Assembly (NCBI GenBank): GCA_036845725.1
Contig: DAIUDK010000001.1
Span: 1 to 64,000 of the forward strand
Direction: 5' to 3'
DNA from: DSWT01 sp036845725
GTDB lineage: Bacteria > Chloroflexota > Anaerolineae > B4-G1 > SLSP01
Length of the DNA: 64,000 nt
Shown: positions 30,617 to 40,163 of the stretch, piece after piece
How positions within the stretch are numbered: position 1 is the first letter of the stretch
How the letters are laid out: every line of letters begins with the position of its first letter
Made by a program: the position numbers and the translations under genes
The notes under the pieces: generated by a model
What the model saw: only the letters and a program-made list of their open reading frames with translations
The model's database searches: none
What the model was told of the DNA's origin: nothing

Positions 30617-31003
30617 ATGAAGAAAGTCATCGTGATGCTCATTGGAAGTGTAGGCGCAATCCTGCTGGGGCTGCCCTACATCTTCCATGCCTTCGGTCCA
30701 ACCGAGGCAGAAGTGGTGTCGTGGGGCGAGGTTTCTCTGTACACCGGCATCGCCCTCACGCTGGTGGCTGTGGTCATCGGGCGCAGTGCGAATAAGCTTT
30801 CCCGAGGTGTCCTGGCGCTCGGTTACCTATTTTTGGCACTTCTGCAGGTGCTGCCAATTTACCTATGGTTTACCTTCCACGGCACGGGGATATCCGATGG
30901 CACACCGCCCAGTCTGTTTGTGGCGCACTGGGTCTACGCGATTCCGCACCTAGCGTTACTGATCGTCAGTCTCGTAGTGATTGCATCGATGTTCAAAGAG
31001 TAG
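30617..31003 (+). CDS. Small four-helix membrane protein, unknown
   Basis: 128 aa. Four hydrophobic segments: residues 3-22, 40-60, 66-88 and 103-124. Short charged loops (GRSANKLSRG, HGTGISDGTPP). No family recognised. The ATG follows GGAGGATAAACTCAA. It is a single plus-strand gene inside a minus-strand region, divergent from the NahK-like gene and convergent with the DUF2298 gene (12 bp apart). Confidence 0.65.
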   Translation: MKKVIVMLIGSVGAILLGLPYIFHAFGPTEAEVVSWGEVSLYTGIALTLVAVVIGRSANKLSRGVLALGYLFLALLQVLPIYLWFTFHGTGISDGTPPSLFVAHWVYAIPHLALLIVSLVVIASMFKE

Positions 31004-31015
31004 TGCGAAACACCT

Positions 31016-33553
31016 TCACTGCCCAACGCTGTAAATCACCACATCTCCACCCTCGTACACCACTGGGAACATCGCGGTAAACTTATCCAGCCCTTCGGCG
31101 GGATAGCGCTCGCGTTCGACTTGGCCGATGTAAATGTAGGCGACGTTGTAGCGCGCTAGAATCGCCTGTGCTTCGGTGGGGTCGAGTGTGGTGAATAGCG
31201 TTTCCAGCTCGACCTCGCGACGCCCAGGCTCATCGTAGTTGCCGCGCCATTGCCTTTGGTGGCCGCCCCAACCCAACATGGTCGGCAAGCCGGTTAACGC
31301 AGAGACGCGCCCCTCGTAGATGTAGGCGCGATGTTGGTCGCCCGGCGCTTCGACGATGACCGGCGCGCCCTCCACGTTGGCATTGAGCCACCGAATCGCG
31401 GCATAGTCGGTCGGTCGAGACGTCGCCAGCCACGCTGCGCCGTCCAGGGTCCACGGTGTGCCGTGTTCGTGTGCCCGCGCCGGAACGGCCAACACGGTGT
31501 AGAGCAAGCCCACAGCGATCAACAGGCAGGAAAGTCCCACCGCCAGCGCCCGCCAGGGAAAGCACTCTCCGTTCCGGGCTTCATGTGGTTCCAACCAGCG
31601 CGCAATCTGCCACGCACCCGCCAGGCTCCACAAGATCCACGCCTGAAAGTAGAACTTAAAAATTGTGTTCATCCGCGTCATAAACACGTCTTTGAGGTAC
31701 ACGTACTCCGGCGCCAACGTGAGCAGCAGGCCGATGAGGACGAGGAGGAGGGGGAATTGGGAGTAGGGAGTAGAGAATAGGGAGTAAGGGGGAGGTGGAG
31801 ATTTTGGATTGTGGATTGTGGATTGTGGATCTGGGATTGTGGATTCAGGGCCAGGGGCTACAGACTCAGAACTGACCGCTGACGGCTGATCGCTGACCGC
31901 TGATCGCTTCAACAACGCCAAAACCACCGCCGCGACGCCAAGCGCGAGCGCGAGTCCTACCCAAGGACGCAGCCAGCGCGCAACGATGCCTTCGACGACC
32001 ATCTCTGGTGCGATGGATAATCCCTGGACCGGTTCGCCGCGCCAGACGCTCTGCAGATAAGGATACGCAGCGCCCGCGCCTACCAACAGGCCAAGCAACG
32101 CAATGGCGAGCACCAGCCCCACGCCGCCGATCAACACCCACTGCCACGGCACACCCGCGTCACGCGCTGCGCCGGCGATCACACCGAGTAGCGGGATCAG
32201 CAGCGGGGCAAACATCACCACGAACTGCGGCCAGTGCGTAGCGTTGAAGAGATTGGGCAGCACGCCCCCAGCTTGCGAGCGCAGCGCGTACCAGAACGGG
32301 AAATACAAAAACACGCTCAACACACCCAGGATAACCCCTTCAGGCAGCGTCCTCCACAGCGCATCAAAAAACCGCGTCCACATATGCCGGAAGGTGGACG
32401 CCCCGCCCGCCGAGCGCGCATATCGCGCCAACACGATCCCGCCCACCATCAACACCCAATAGATTGGAAAATCCCACGTGTTGAGAAAACCGAGCGCGCC
32501 CAAAGTGAGCGCGTAGCCTGCCAGCGGTGCAAGCCGCGCCCCCCAACCCTTGCTAAATTCGCCCTCCCGCAACGTCCGGTACAGGTTGAGCGTCAGCGCA
32601 ACCGCCAGCAGCACAAAAGGCAGCGCCAAAACGTGCGGGTGCATATCGCCCAGGGTGAAACTGAACGCGGGGAACTCGTCGATGATCTCGATGCGGTCGC
32701 CCCAGGGTGCATAGTCGGTGAGGACGCGCGATCCTTGCCACCACCAGAAGAAGCGCGTGGGAATCCAGGAGAACGGCGGCTGTGGCGTGGTGTTGATATT
32801 GCGGATATCCAGCCATGTCCAAAATTCGGCGGACAGCAATCCACGCGCGTGCAGCACCTCGAGCAAACCGGCAGCGTTGCCGGTCAGCAAGAGCAGCAAA
32901 GGCGCGAACAACGCACGCAACACGCCACGTCGTTCCAGCAGATCGTAGACGATGCCGTAAGCGCCCACTGCCGCCAATGCGAACCACCCCGCGCACCCCA
33001 GGTTGAAGGCCACCGTCGCCGGGAGCGCCGACAACCGCGTGAGCATCCCCAACAGGAAATAGCCCAGATAATAATACGAAATTGCGTAGCCGGAAAGCCA
33101 GGGATCGTGCGGTGGAACCTGCGGCGCGCGCAAAACCGCATTGAGGAACGCGATCTCCATCCACTTTTCGCCGCCCGCCGTCTCCAACTGCGGCTGAGAG
33201 GCGCGCACCACCGTCCACAACAGCAACGCGCCGAAGAAGAGCGCCTCTGTGGTGAGGATGAACACCCGCTGCTCCTGCAACCAGGGACGGATCTCCACCC
33301 GGTATCGCCGTAGTGCCCATAGGCCCACGGCGAATACAAGGCCCGCCGCGACGAGGATGGCGGACGTCGTGTTCTCCCACAAGTGTAGGATACCACCCCA
33401 CCAAACCACCACGCCGGTCAGCAACAAGCCCAGCGCCTTTGCCGCCGCATAGCCCCGCGAGCGCAAACGCCGCAACCACACAAACGCTAGTGGCAATCCC
33501 GCCAGCGCGAAAACTTGCATCGTCAGATACCACGTGAGAAACGGTCCAAGCAT
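31016..33553 (-). CDS. DUF2298 (YYY-type) polytopic membrane protein with repeat-derived insert
   Basis: 845 aa, at least 15 membrane helices. The family region includes PHDPWLSGYAISYYYLGYFLLG (YYY) and EFPAFSFTLGDMHPHVLALPF, typical of DUF2298/TIGR03662 proteins of Chloroflexota and archaea. The soluble C-terminus has APGDQHRAYIYEGRVSALTGLP and NVAYIYIGQVER, as in GT-C enzymes. Nucleotides 31763-31906 insert about 48 residues (VSDQPSAVSSE, PDPQSTIHNPKS, YSLFSTPYSQF) between two helices; these are translated genomic repeats. The ATG at 33553 has GGAG 6 bases upstream. It is probably functionally linked with the Agl23-like protein downstream; reaction unknown. Confidence 0.85.
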   Translation of the reverse strand: MLGPFLTWYLTMQVFALAGLPLAFVWLRRLRSRGYAAAKALGLLLTGVVVWWGGILHLWENTTSAILVAAGLVFAVGLWALRRYRVEIRPWLQEQRVFILTTEALFFGALLLWTVVRASQPQLETAGGEKWMEIAFLNAVLRAPQVPPHDPWLSGYAISYYYLGYFLLGMLTRLSALPATVAFNLGCAGWFALAAVGAYGIVYDLLERRGVLRALFAPLLLLLTGNAAGLLEVLHARGLLSAEFWTWLDIRNINTTPQPPFSWIPTRFFWWWQGSRVLTDYAPWGDRIEIIDEFPAFSFTLGDMHPHVLALPFVLLAVALTLNLYRTLREGEFSKGWGARLAPLAGYALTLGALGFLNTWDFPIYWVLMVGGIVLARYARSAGGASTFRHMWTRFFDALWRTLPEGVILGVLSVFLYFPFWYALRSQAGGVLPNLFNATHWPQFVVMFAPLLIPLLGVIAGAARDAGVPWQWVLIGGVGLVLAIALLGLLVGAGAAYPYLQSVWRGEPVQGLSIAPEMVVEGIVARWLRPWVGLALALGVAAVVLALLKRSAVSDQPSAVSSESVAPGPESTIPDPQSTIHNPKSPPPPYSLFSTPYSQFPLLLVLIGLLLTLAPEYVYLKDVFMTRMNTIFKFYFQAWILWSLAGAWQIARWLEPHEARNGECFPWRALAVGLSCLLIAVGLLYTVLAVPARAHEHGTPWTLDGAAWLATSRPTDYAAIRWLNANVEGAPVIVEAPGDQHRAYIYEGRVSALTGLPTMLGWGGHQRQWRGNYDEPGRREVELETLFTTLDPTEAQAILARYNVAYIYIGQVERERYPAEGLDKFTAMFPVVYEGGDVVIYSVGQ
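31763..31906 (-). repeat. Compound word-like repeat inside the DUF2298 gene
   Basis: Three unit types in a row (gene strand): GATCAGCGGTCAGC, then ATCCACAATCCACAATCC, then CTCCCTATTCTCTACTCCCT. All are 7- or 8-bp word repeats and all stay open in the gene's frame. Confidence 0.8.
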
Positions 33554-33572
33554 AAAAACTCCAAAGAGAATG

Positions 33573-33630
33573 AGCAAATCAGTGAATCAGCAAGACCCCT
33601 TACTCCATACTCCTTACTTCCTACTCCACC
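33573..33630. repeat. TACTCC-type repeat between DUF2298 and ComEA-like genes
   Basis: Units CTTACTCCATACTCCTTACT then TCCTACTCCACC. On the minus strand the repeat (GTGGAGTAGG) provides the stop codon TAG of the ComEA-like gene and the leader of the DUF2298 gene. Confidence 0.65.
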
Positions 33631-34328
33631 GTTATCAACGGTGCCAGGTCCCTGTAGCGCGTCTCCCCAATGCCCTCGACTTCCTGCAAGTCTTCGACCC
33701 GTTCGAAAGGGCCATGAGCTTCGCGGTAGGCGATGATGCGCTGCGCCATTGCCGGGCCGATGTGCGGTAGTGTCTCCAATTCGACGGCAGAAGCCGTGTT
33801 GATGTTCAACAACGTGGTCGCGGAAGCTCCCCTCGCAGCCGAAACCACCTCGACTGCCGACTGTGGCGTGGGCGTACAACGAGGCACAATCACGTGTTGG
33901 TTGTCCACAAGCGATGCCGCCAGGTTGACGCTGTACAGGTCGGCATCGGCAGCCGCACCGCCAACAGCGTCCAACGCGTCGGCGAGCAAGCTATCCGCAG
34001 GCAGCGTCACAACACCGGGATGCGCTACTGCGCCACTGACGTAGACTCGCAACGGCTGTGGCGTCACCGTAGCATCGACGATGCTACTCTCCACACATGC
34101 CACAGGAGCACACATCTCCCCCCAATACGGTGGTGGGGTAAGCACACTACTGGGCTGCGCCTGCTCCCGCATTATGGCTGCAACAATCGCCCCGCCAACA
34201 AACAGGCATATGAAAGCAAGGACAACACCATAGATGCGATACTGTTTTCGCACCTGAGCCTGCAGCTGCTCACGGATCTCCGCACGAAGTTCATCAACAT
34301 CAATCAGCGTAGAAGGTACAGCGTTCAT
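33621..34328 (-). CDS. ComEA-like helix-hairpin-helix DNA-binding protein
   Basis: 235 aa. One TM helix at 33-53 (YGVVLAFICLFVGGAIVAAI) anchors the protein; an SLBB-like beta domain follows (LRVYVSGAVAHPGVVTLPADSLLADAL), then a tandem HhH at the C-terminus: LLNINTASAVELETLPHIGPAMAQRIIAYRE and PFERVEDLQEVEGIGETRY. This is the standard ComEA architecture for binding incoming DNA in transformation. No comEC is in the window, so competence is not demonstrated. It lies 21 bp after the GTPase stop (34350) on the same strand. Confidence 0.88.
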   Translation of the reverse strand: MNAVPSTLIDVDELRAEIREQLQAQVRKQYRIYGVVLAFICLFVGGAIVAAIMREQAQPSSVLTPPPYWGEMCAPVACVESSIVDATVTPQPLRVYVSGAVAHPGVVTLPADSLLADALDAVGGAAADADLYSVNLAASLVDNQHVIVPRCTPTPQSAVEVVSAARGASATTLLNINTASAVELETLPHIGPAMAQRIIAYREAHGPFERVEDLQEVEGIGETRYRDLAPLITVE

Positions 34329-34349
34329 CGACCACCAGCCCGCCCGTCT

Positions 34350-35435
34350 TCAGGCCGATTCAGGCTCCGGCATTTCCGGCGGGGAGGCCTCGGGAGATGC
34401 AGATTTGGCAGCACGGCGGCGAAGCAGCCGGCGGGGTGCCAGACGGCGCATCTGTTGGTACAGGCCACGCAGTTCCGGTCCCTTGATCGCGCGACCAGCC
34501 TCGAAGTAACGGCGCGCGGCTTGCCCGATACCCCACGTGCTAACTGCCGAAATCGCCGCCGAAACGATCCAGCCCAGGCCAGGGACGAGTTTAGCTGCCT
34601 GCGATCCCAGATAACGCGAGAGAAGACTGCCCGCCATCGTCGTCAACAGCTCGCGCGCGTGTGAGACGTTCATCGATTCGCCATACGCCGCCGCGATGCG
34701 CAGCACCATCCGCGTCTGCGAAGCCAACAGGATGGGGATATCCAGCCCGGGAACCGGTTGCAGCGAGATCGCCGCGTTCATCCATGCGGTGCGCCGCACA
34801 ATGCGGTTGACGATATGCACACGCACATCGGGGAGCGCTCGCGCCATCGCCACGGCAACTGCCGGCTGTGCGTTCAGAATCGCGGGCAATAGCCCGTCCA
34901 CAATGCCCATCCCCGTCTGCGCCGAGATCGGTATGGGGCGCACACCGAGCAGTTTCTCGGCGTCCTCCAGAATCCACGGCACATCCTTCTTCACCAGATC
35001 GGCCTTGTTCAAAGCGATGACCACCGGACGTTGCAAGTCGCGCAGCGTCATATAGAGGTCGTGGTCGCTCTGGCGGACACCGGCTGCCGCATCCAACAGC
35101 AACAAAACCAAATCCGCGTCCGCCGTCGCCTCGCGGGCGATCTCGGCACGGTCAACGCCCCACACCTCGCCAAAACCGGGAGTATCTACAAGCAGAAACG
35201 GACCAATTGGATGTTCGACGACGCCCTTCGTCGTGCCAGGTACGGCGCTCACTGCCGATATATTCTGTCCGTGTAAGCGATTGAAAAGCGTCGACTTACC
35301 GCTATTAACTGGGCCGACGATAGCCAGCCGGGCCAGCGTCTCCTGCGCCACTTCATAATTGAGCGCGTGCCAATCCAACGACCGCAGCAGCGTATGAACG
35401 TCATCCATCTTTTTGGGCAGCAGCAAAATGCTCAT
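34350..35435 (-). CDS. Era/EngA-like GTPase with DUF697-type C-terminus
   Basis: 361 aa. G1 IVGPVNSGKSTLFNRL, G2 region GTTKG, G3 DTPGFGE, G4 NKADL and G5 ISAQTG are all present. After the G domain come two hydrophobic helical stretches (LLASQTRMVLRIAAAYG; LVPGLGWIVSAAISAVSTWGIGQAARRYFE) that match DUF697-type tails, suggesting membrane association. The basic Arg-rich end could contact nucleic acid. ATG 35435 has GGAG 5 bases before it. It is not Era itself because no KH domain is seen. A perfect palindrome lies directly upstream. Confidence 0.85.
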   Translation of the reverse strand: MSILLLPKKMDDVHTLLRSLDWHALNYEVAQETLARLAIVGPVNSGKSTLFNRLHGQNISAVSAVPGTTKGVVEHPIGPFLLVDTPGFGEVWGVDRAEIAREATADADLVLLLLDAAAGVRQSDHDLYMTLRDLQRPVVIALNKADLVKKDVPWILEDAEKLLGVRPIPISAQTGMGIVDGLLPAILNAQPAVAVAMARALPDVRVHIVNRIVRRTAWMNAAISLQPVPGLDIPILLASQTRMVLRIAAAYGESMNVSHARELLTTMAGSLLSRYLGSQAAKLVPGLGWIVSAAISAVSTWGIGQAARRYFEAGRAIKGPELRGLYQQMRRLAPRRLLRRRAAKSASPEASPPEMPEPESA

Positions 35436-35452
35436 TTTTCTCCATACATGTT

Positions 35453-35480
35453 CAGGTGGAACGCACGTGCGTTCCACCTG
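35453..35480. terminator. Perfect 28-bp palindrome after the GAF/PAS kinase gene
   Basis: CAGGTGGAACGCACGTGCGT continues to GTTCCACCTG, fully self-complementary. It lies between the kinase stop (35489) and the GTPase start (35435), both on the minus strand. There is no T run; it may act as terminator, mRNA boundary or operator. Confidence 0.55.
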
Positions 35481-35488
35481 GATTCAAT

Positions 35489-37603
35489 CTAGGATAGGGA
35501 ACCGGCTAACGGCAGCGTGAAGATAAATGTCGTTCCATCCTGCGAGGTATTCGACACCCAAATACGTTCGCCGTGAGCCTCCAATACCATCCGGCAGAAG
35601 GCCAACCCCAGGCCGCTCCCATGCTCACTCTGCTGTCCCGCCACAAATTTGGTGAATAGATTGCGACGAATTTCTGGGGGAATGCCCGGCCCGGTATCGG
35701 AAACGGAGATGCGCAGCTTATCGGGCATTTCAGGTTCCACCTCAGCCCGCACCAACACTTCCCCACCCGGCGGGGTAAATTTGAACGCATTGCCCATCAG
35801 GTTCTGCAGCACGCGCTCGACCAATTCCCTATCGGCCCGCACCAACGGCACATCCTCGGGTACAGCATTGACAAAAGTCAACTCGTGTTGGTTGATCGCC
35901 AACTTTTGCAGTTCTACCGAATCGCGCACGACATCCGAGAAGCGGAAAACGACCGGTTTTAACGGCATCTGCCCGGTCTCCAGACGGCTGATATCCAGAA
36001 TCGCGTTGACCAGCTTGACCATGCGTTCAGTGCTGAGCAAGGCGATGTTGATGATACGCCGCTGCCCCTCCATCAATGACTCGCCGACCGCACGCGAAAG
36101 CAGGGTGAGTGCCGCGTGGATACCGGTCAGCGGGTTGCGCAGGTCGTGGACCATCGTGTGTGTCAAATCGTCACGGAATTGGTCCAAAAGCCGCGCGTCG
36201 GTGACATCGCGCACCATGAAAAGCCGTCCCAAAGGCTCTGCATCCCCCCGCACGGGCCAACTAACCCATTGGATGATTCGCAGCCCGACTTTCACTTCAC
36301 CATCGTGCGGCTGGTCGTCGCCATCGCGGATGCGGCGCATCTCACCGAGAACGACCCTGACCACGTGCCGCGCATGGTCGCGCAGCGTGTACACAATATC
36401 CCACAACGAACGATCGACCCAGGTTTCTGGCTCACCGAGCAGGCCTAGGAAGCGCAACGCCGGCCGGTTGACCACCAACAGACGCAGATCGGTCCCCAGC
36501 AATATGATCCCATCGCGGCTGGATTGGACCACCGTACGCAGGCGCTCACGCTCTTCCTCGATTGTCCGGAAAAGCTCCGCTTGCTGTATCGCAGCTGTGA
36601 TTTGTGCCGCAATCGCCATCAGTAGATCGACGTCCTGCTGGGTAAAATCCGGCTGATCGGAACGATTAACCGCCAGCAGCACCCCACAGGACTGGTCTTG
36701 AACCAACAACGGGGCCACGGCGATCGATCCACCCATTTCGGGCGTATACCACGGCTGCGTTTCTCCCGCCCACCCGCGCGCTTCCATCGCCGTTTTGGTT
36801 AGGTAAAGGGGACGCCCATCCCGCAGCACCTCGCCCACCACCCCTTGCGATATATCGTCGAAGTCTAATAGTGGCAAGATAGGCGGAGTGGCCCCGCCCA
36901 CAAGTAAAGCACAGGTCTGCCGATTCGCGGGATTGCCGCGCACCAACCAGACGAGATTGGCGCGCAGCGCGTTGGCGATGCTGTTCAGAACCGCCGGCAG
37001 AACATCGTCTAAGTAGCGTGAAGCGATCAGGGCGCGAGTGACGAAATACAACGTTTCCGTCTTGCGCGTCGTCGCCCAAAACCGATCTTCGGTTTGTCGG
37101 CGCTCGAACGCCTCCTGCCGCAGCGAAATGTAAAGCTCCGTATTCTGCAAAGCCGCCGACAGGACTTCGCTCAACGACGATGCCAACAGCCGCGCGTCCA
37201 CATCGAAAGCATCGGGCACATCACTCACAACGTAAAGCAACAGGTGAACCCATTCGCCCCGTTTGAGTGGAACGAGCACGGCACTGGCCTGCTCGATTTC
37301 AAGGGGAAACACCAGCGCAGCGCCAGGAATAGCAGGGGCATAGTGGAAATATTTGGTCTGAAGTACGGTAACGACCAACGGTTGATCGGTAGGCGCGACG
37401 GCGTCGAGCGGTGGGGCCAGCGCTCCGGTCGAGGCCGTGACGCGCACCACACCCGATTCGTGATCCGGCGATAGCAAAGCAAGACCCGCCCAACCAGTCA
37501 ACTGGGCTATAAAGGCGAGGCTTTCCTGCATCAAACGTTCCGTGCGTTGGAAACGACGCAAGAACTGCAAGACCTCATTGAGAATCGCCAAATGGTTGTT
37601 CAC
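35489..37603 (-). CDS. Soluble GAF-GAF-PAS sensor histidine kinase
   Basis: 704 aa, no membrane segment. Two GAF-like domains (about 15-160 and 185-345), a PAS domain (SSRDGIILLGTDLRLLVVNRPALRFLG), a HisKA helix with MVHDLRNPLTGIHAALT, then HATPase with N-box NLMGNAFKFTPPGG, G1 SDTGPGIP and G2 HGSGLGLAF. All motifs are intact. No response regulator is adjacent; the protein is an orphan kinase probably sensing a cytosolic ligand or redox state. GTG start with GAGGCGGG just upstream, and a good promoter at 37631-37659. Confidence 0.92.
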   Translation of the reverse strand: MNNHLAILNEVLQFLRRFQRTERLMQESLAFIAQLTGWAGLALLSPDHESGVVRVTASTGALAPPLDAVAPTDQPLVVTVLQTKYFHYAPAIPGAALVFPLEIEQASAVLVPLKRGEWVHLLLYVVSDVPDAFDVDARLLASSLSEVLSAALQNTELYISLRQEAFERRQTEDRFWATTRKTETLYFVTRALIASRYLDDVLPAVLNSIANALRANLVWLVRGNPANRQTCALLVGGATPPILPLLDFDDISQGVVGEVLRDGRPLYLTKTAMEARGWAGETQPWYTPEMGGSIAVAPLLVQDQSCGVLLAVNRSDQPDFTQQDVDLLMAIAAQITAAIQQAELFRTIEEERERLRTVVQSSRDGIILLGTDLRLLVVNRPALRFLGLLGEPETWVDRSLWDIVYTLRDHARHVVRVVLGEMRRIRDGDDQPHDGEVKVGLRIIQWVSWPVRGDAEPLGRLFMVRDVTDARLLDQFRDDLTHTMVHDLRNPLTGIHAALTLLSRAVGESLMEGQRRIINIALLSTERMVKLVNAILDISRLETGQMPLKPVVFRFSDVVRDSVELQKLAINQHELTFVNAVPEDVPLVRADRELVERVLQNLMGNAFKFTPPGGEVLVRAEVEPEMPDKLRISVSDTGPGIPPEIRRNLFTKFVAGQQSEHGSGLGLAFCRMVLEAHGERIWVSNTSQDGTTFIFTLPLAGSLS

Positions 37604-37630
37604 CCGCCTCGGCTCCTCATCGAGGAATGT

Positions 37631-37659
37631 AATATACTGCTAACAAAAGTGTAGCACAA
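37631..37659 (-). promoter_or_regulatory. Promoter of the GAF/PAS kinase gene
   Basis: Minus strand TTGTGC (37654-37659), 17-base spacer, TATATT (37631-37636), 28 bp before the start codon. Confidence 0.6.
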
Positions 37660-37682
37660 AATACAGGACAAGCAAAACACAA

Positions 37683-37706
37683 AGAGGAACCTTTCCAGGT
37701 TCCTCT
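37683..37706 (-). terminator. Terminator hairpin after ftsK
   Basis: AGAGGAACCT pairs with AGGTTCCTCT across a 4-base loop; on the minus strand it is followed by TTGTGTTTTG. It ends the S1-ftsK unit. Confidence 0.65.
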
Positions 37707-37735
37707 CGTCCTCTCACCTGACCAGGCTGAACAGC

Positions 37736-40159
37736 TCAAAAGTCATCGTCCCCACCGAGGATGACGTGCCGTTTGCGTCCGGCGCTTTCCTGCGGGCCAA
37801 CGAGACCCATCTGCTCCATCTCCTCCATCAACCGTGCCGCGCGGGGATAACTGATGCGCAACTGCCGCTGCAAACCGGACGTCGAAATATTGCCCCGACT
37901 TTTCGCAAGAGCCATGGCGCGCTCCAACAGGTCCGCATCTTCCGGCTGTCCTTCCATCCGCAGGGAATCAGGGCCTTTCGCCCGCACGATCGCTTCCCAG
38001 GGCGGTTTGGCCGGGGTGGCGCCGGCACTCTTCTGCCAAAAGCGGATAATGGCCTCCAGCTCATCGTCCGAAATGTAGCAGCCCTGCACGCGCAGCGGCG
38101 CAGAGGCATCCGGCGGCAAAAAGAGCATATCGCCGCGCCCCAACAGCGATTCCGCGCCCGGCGTGTCAATGATAACGCGCGAATCGACATTGCTGGTGGT
38201 CGCAAAGCTCACGCGCGCAGGGAAATTGGCCTTGATCAACCCTGTCACCACGTCGGTGCTGGGACGCTGTGTGGCGACAACCAGATGAATACCGGTCGCG
38301 CGCGCCATCTGCGCGATGCGCGTCAGCGTGCGCTCCGTCTCCTCCGGGGTGGACATCATCAGGTCCGCCAGCTCGTCGATGAAGACGACGATGCGCGGCA
38401 GCGTCTCCTCGCCTTTGCGTGTCATTTTGCGGTTGTAGTCGTCCAGGTTGCGCGCTACCGTCTCCGAGAACAGCTTGTAACGCTGATCCATCTCATGCGC
38501 CACCCAGCGCAACGTCCGGATGATGTTTTCCATATCGGATTCGGCCCGGCCCAACAGGTGCGGCAGGCCGTTGAGGTGACTCAATTCCACCATCTTCGGG
38601 TCGATGGCGACCAGGCGTAAATTGTCCGGATGGTTGTGCATGATCAGACTCGCTGCCAGCGCCTTGATGAAGATGCTTTTACCGCTGCCGGTCGTCCCGG
38701 CGACGAGCAGGTGCGGCATCGCCGAAAGATCAGTGACAATGGCAGAACCGGCCACATCCAGCCCAATCGCCACGCAGAGCGGTTTGCCGCACTTGCGAAA
38801 TTCCTCGCTTTCCAGTACCACGCGCAGCGAAACCAGGCTGATCTCGCTGTTGGGCACTTCGATACCGACAACCGCGCGGCCAGGCACGGGCGCTTCGACG
38901 CGCAGCGATTTTGCCGCCAGCGCCAGGGCCAAGTCGTCGGACAGCGACGCGATCTGGCTGACGCGCACTTTACGCTGTTCCTCACCATCCGGCCCTCGGC
39001 TGATGTAGCCCGGCGCGACGCCAAATTGTGTGACCGTGGGACCGGGGCGTACCTCCGTCACCTGTGCGGGCACGCCAAACTGCGCCAGCGTCTCTTCGAT
39101 GATGCGGCTCTTACGGCGCAAGTCATCCTGATCCGTCCCCACGCGCCGGGCTTGCCTCAACAGGGTAAACGGCGGCAGGGTATCCACTCGCAGTGCAGGA
39201 TCGAGCGCTGCTTTGGAACTCATCGGTAACGGCACAGAAGGAACTTTCACATCCGGGGACGGCGACATCGGCGGGGGTTCGACCACCGGGGCAGGCGTCT
39301 CGTGGCGCTGCGAGATTGGTGAGACCGCCACACCGGAAGTCATTCGTGCCGGCGCGGCAGATTTGGAAGTGGAAATGGCTTCTTCCAGATCACTGTCGGA
39401 TCGCCGCTCACGCCAGGCCGCGCCGATCTCGACGAGACGCTGCCCGAAGATGCGCAAGTCTTCTTTCGTCACATCGAACGCGAGCGCAAGGCCGATCAGC
39501 ATCACTACCGCCATCAAAAAGCCGGTGATCAACGAGCCAACCGCTTCATCCAGCAGCACGTAGAATGCCCAGCCGATCACGCCACCGCCCCGGCCCGACT
39601 CGACCAATCCCCAGCTACTGGGACGATTCGCCACCCCGCTGATGAGTGTCGCAGTGAGAGTCAGCAGGGCGATGAAGGTCAATTCAAAGCCCAACACCGG
39701 ACGCCAGCGCCAAATCATCGGCTGGTGGACGAGGTGACGCAGCCACAGCAAGCCCAATCCGACAATCATCGCCGCAACGGGATAGGCACCCCACCCAAAC
39801 ACAAACACCAGGACATGCACCCACCCATTGATCAACACACCGGAGTTCACACCGGCGACTTTGCCGGTAAGCGCCACAATCGTCAGCAATCCAAAAAGGA
39901 TGAGTGCCACCGCCAACAGTTGTTGTCCGGTCGGCCCCTTGATCCAGTTGAAGAAGAGCTGCACGCCTTTGCTCAAGACATCCCACACCGTGACCTTCTT
40001 TACGGCAGTCCGCGTCCTGGAGGCCGTCCGGTTCTGGGCGGATGTCCGCGTTGATGTGCCCGTGGAGGCCCGCGGCGACGCAGTCATCTTCTTGCTGCGG
40101 GGCGTGGATCCCCCGCTGCCAGAAGGCCGGGCCATCGATGCGGCTTTACGCCGTGTCAT
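37736..40159 (-). CDS. ftsK: FtsK/SpoIIIE-family DNA translocase
   Basis: 807 aa. A basic Ser/Arg-rich N-terminus is followed by about four membrane helices (residues 80-250), a short linker, and the RecA-like motor: Walker A VAGTTGSGKSIFIKALAASL, Walker B PRIVVFIDELADLMM, and VVATQRPSTDVVTG. The C-terminal gamma winged helix (SRGNISTSGLQRQLRISYPRAARLMEEMEQ) would read KOPS-like sites. It pumps DNA at the septum and activates dif recombination with Xer proteins; a Xer-type recombinase gene is at 45.6 kb. Starts 4 bp after an S1-domain gene with which it forms an operon. Confidence 0.95.
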   Translation of the reverse strand: MTRRKAASMARPSGSGGSTPRSKKMTASPRASTGTSTRTSAQNRTASRTRTAVKKVTVWDVLSKGVQLFFNWIKGPTGQQLLAVALILFGLLTIVALTGKVAGVNSGVLINGWVHVLVFVFGWGAYPVAAMIVGLGLLWLRHLVHQPMIWRWRPVLGFELTFIALLTLTATLISGVANRPSSWGLVESGRGGGVIGWAFYVLLDEAVGSLITGFLMAVVMLIGLALAFDVTKEDLRIFGQRLVEIGAAWRERRSDSDLEEAISTSKSAAPARMTSGVAVSPISQRHETPAPVVEPPPMSPSPDVKVPSVPLPMSSKAALDPALRVDTLPPFTLLRQARRVGTDQDDLRRKSRIIEETLAQFGVPAQVTEVRPGPTVTQFGVAPGYISRGPDGEEQRKVRVSQIASLSDDLALALAAKSLRVEAPVPGRAVVGIEVPNSEISLVSLRVVLESEEFRKCGKPLCVAIGLDVAGSAIVTDLSAMPHLLVAGTTGSGKSIFIKALAASLIMHNHPDNLRLVAIDPKMVELSHLNGLPHLLGRAESDMENIIRTLRWVAHEMDQRYKLFSETVARNLDDYNRKMTRKGEETLPRIVVFIDELADLMMSTPEETERTLTRIAQMARATGIHLVVATQRPSTDVVTGLIKANFPARVSFATTSNVDSRVIIDTPGAESLLGRGDMLFLPPDASAPLRVQGCYISDDELEAIIRFWQKSAGATPAKPPWEAIVRAKGPDSLRMEGQPEDADLLERAMALAKSRGNISTSGLQRQLRISYPRAARLMEEMEQMGLVGPQESAGRKRHVILGGDDDF

Positions 40160-40163
40160 GTTG

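Noticed and set aside
31763..31906. CRISPR-like array
   Set aside because: Repeats are 7-8 bp words without spacers or direct 24-40 bp repeats; no cas genes anywhere in the window.
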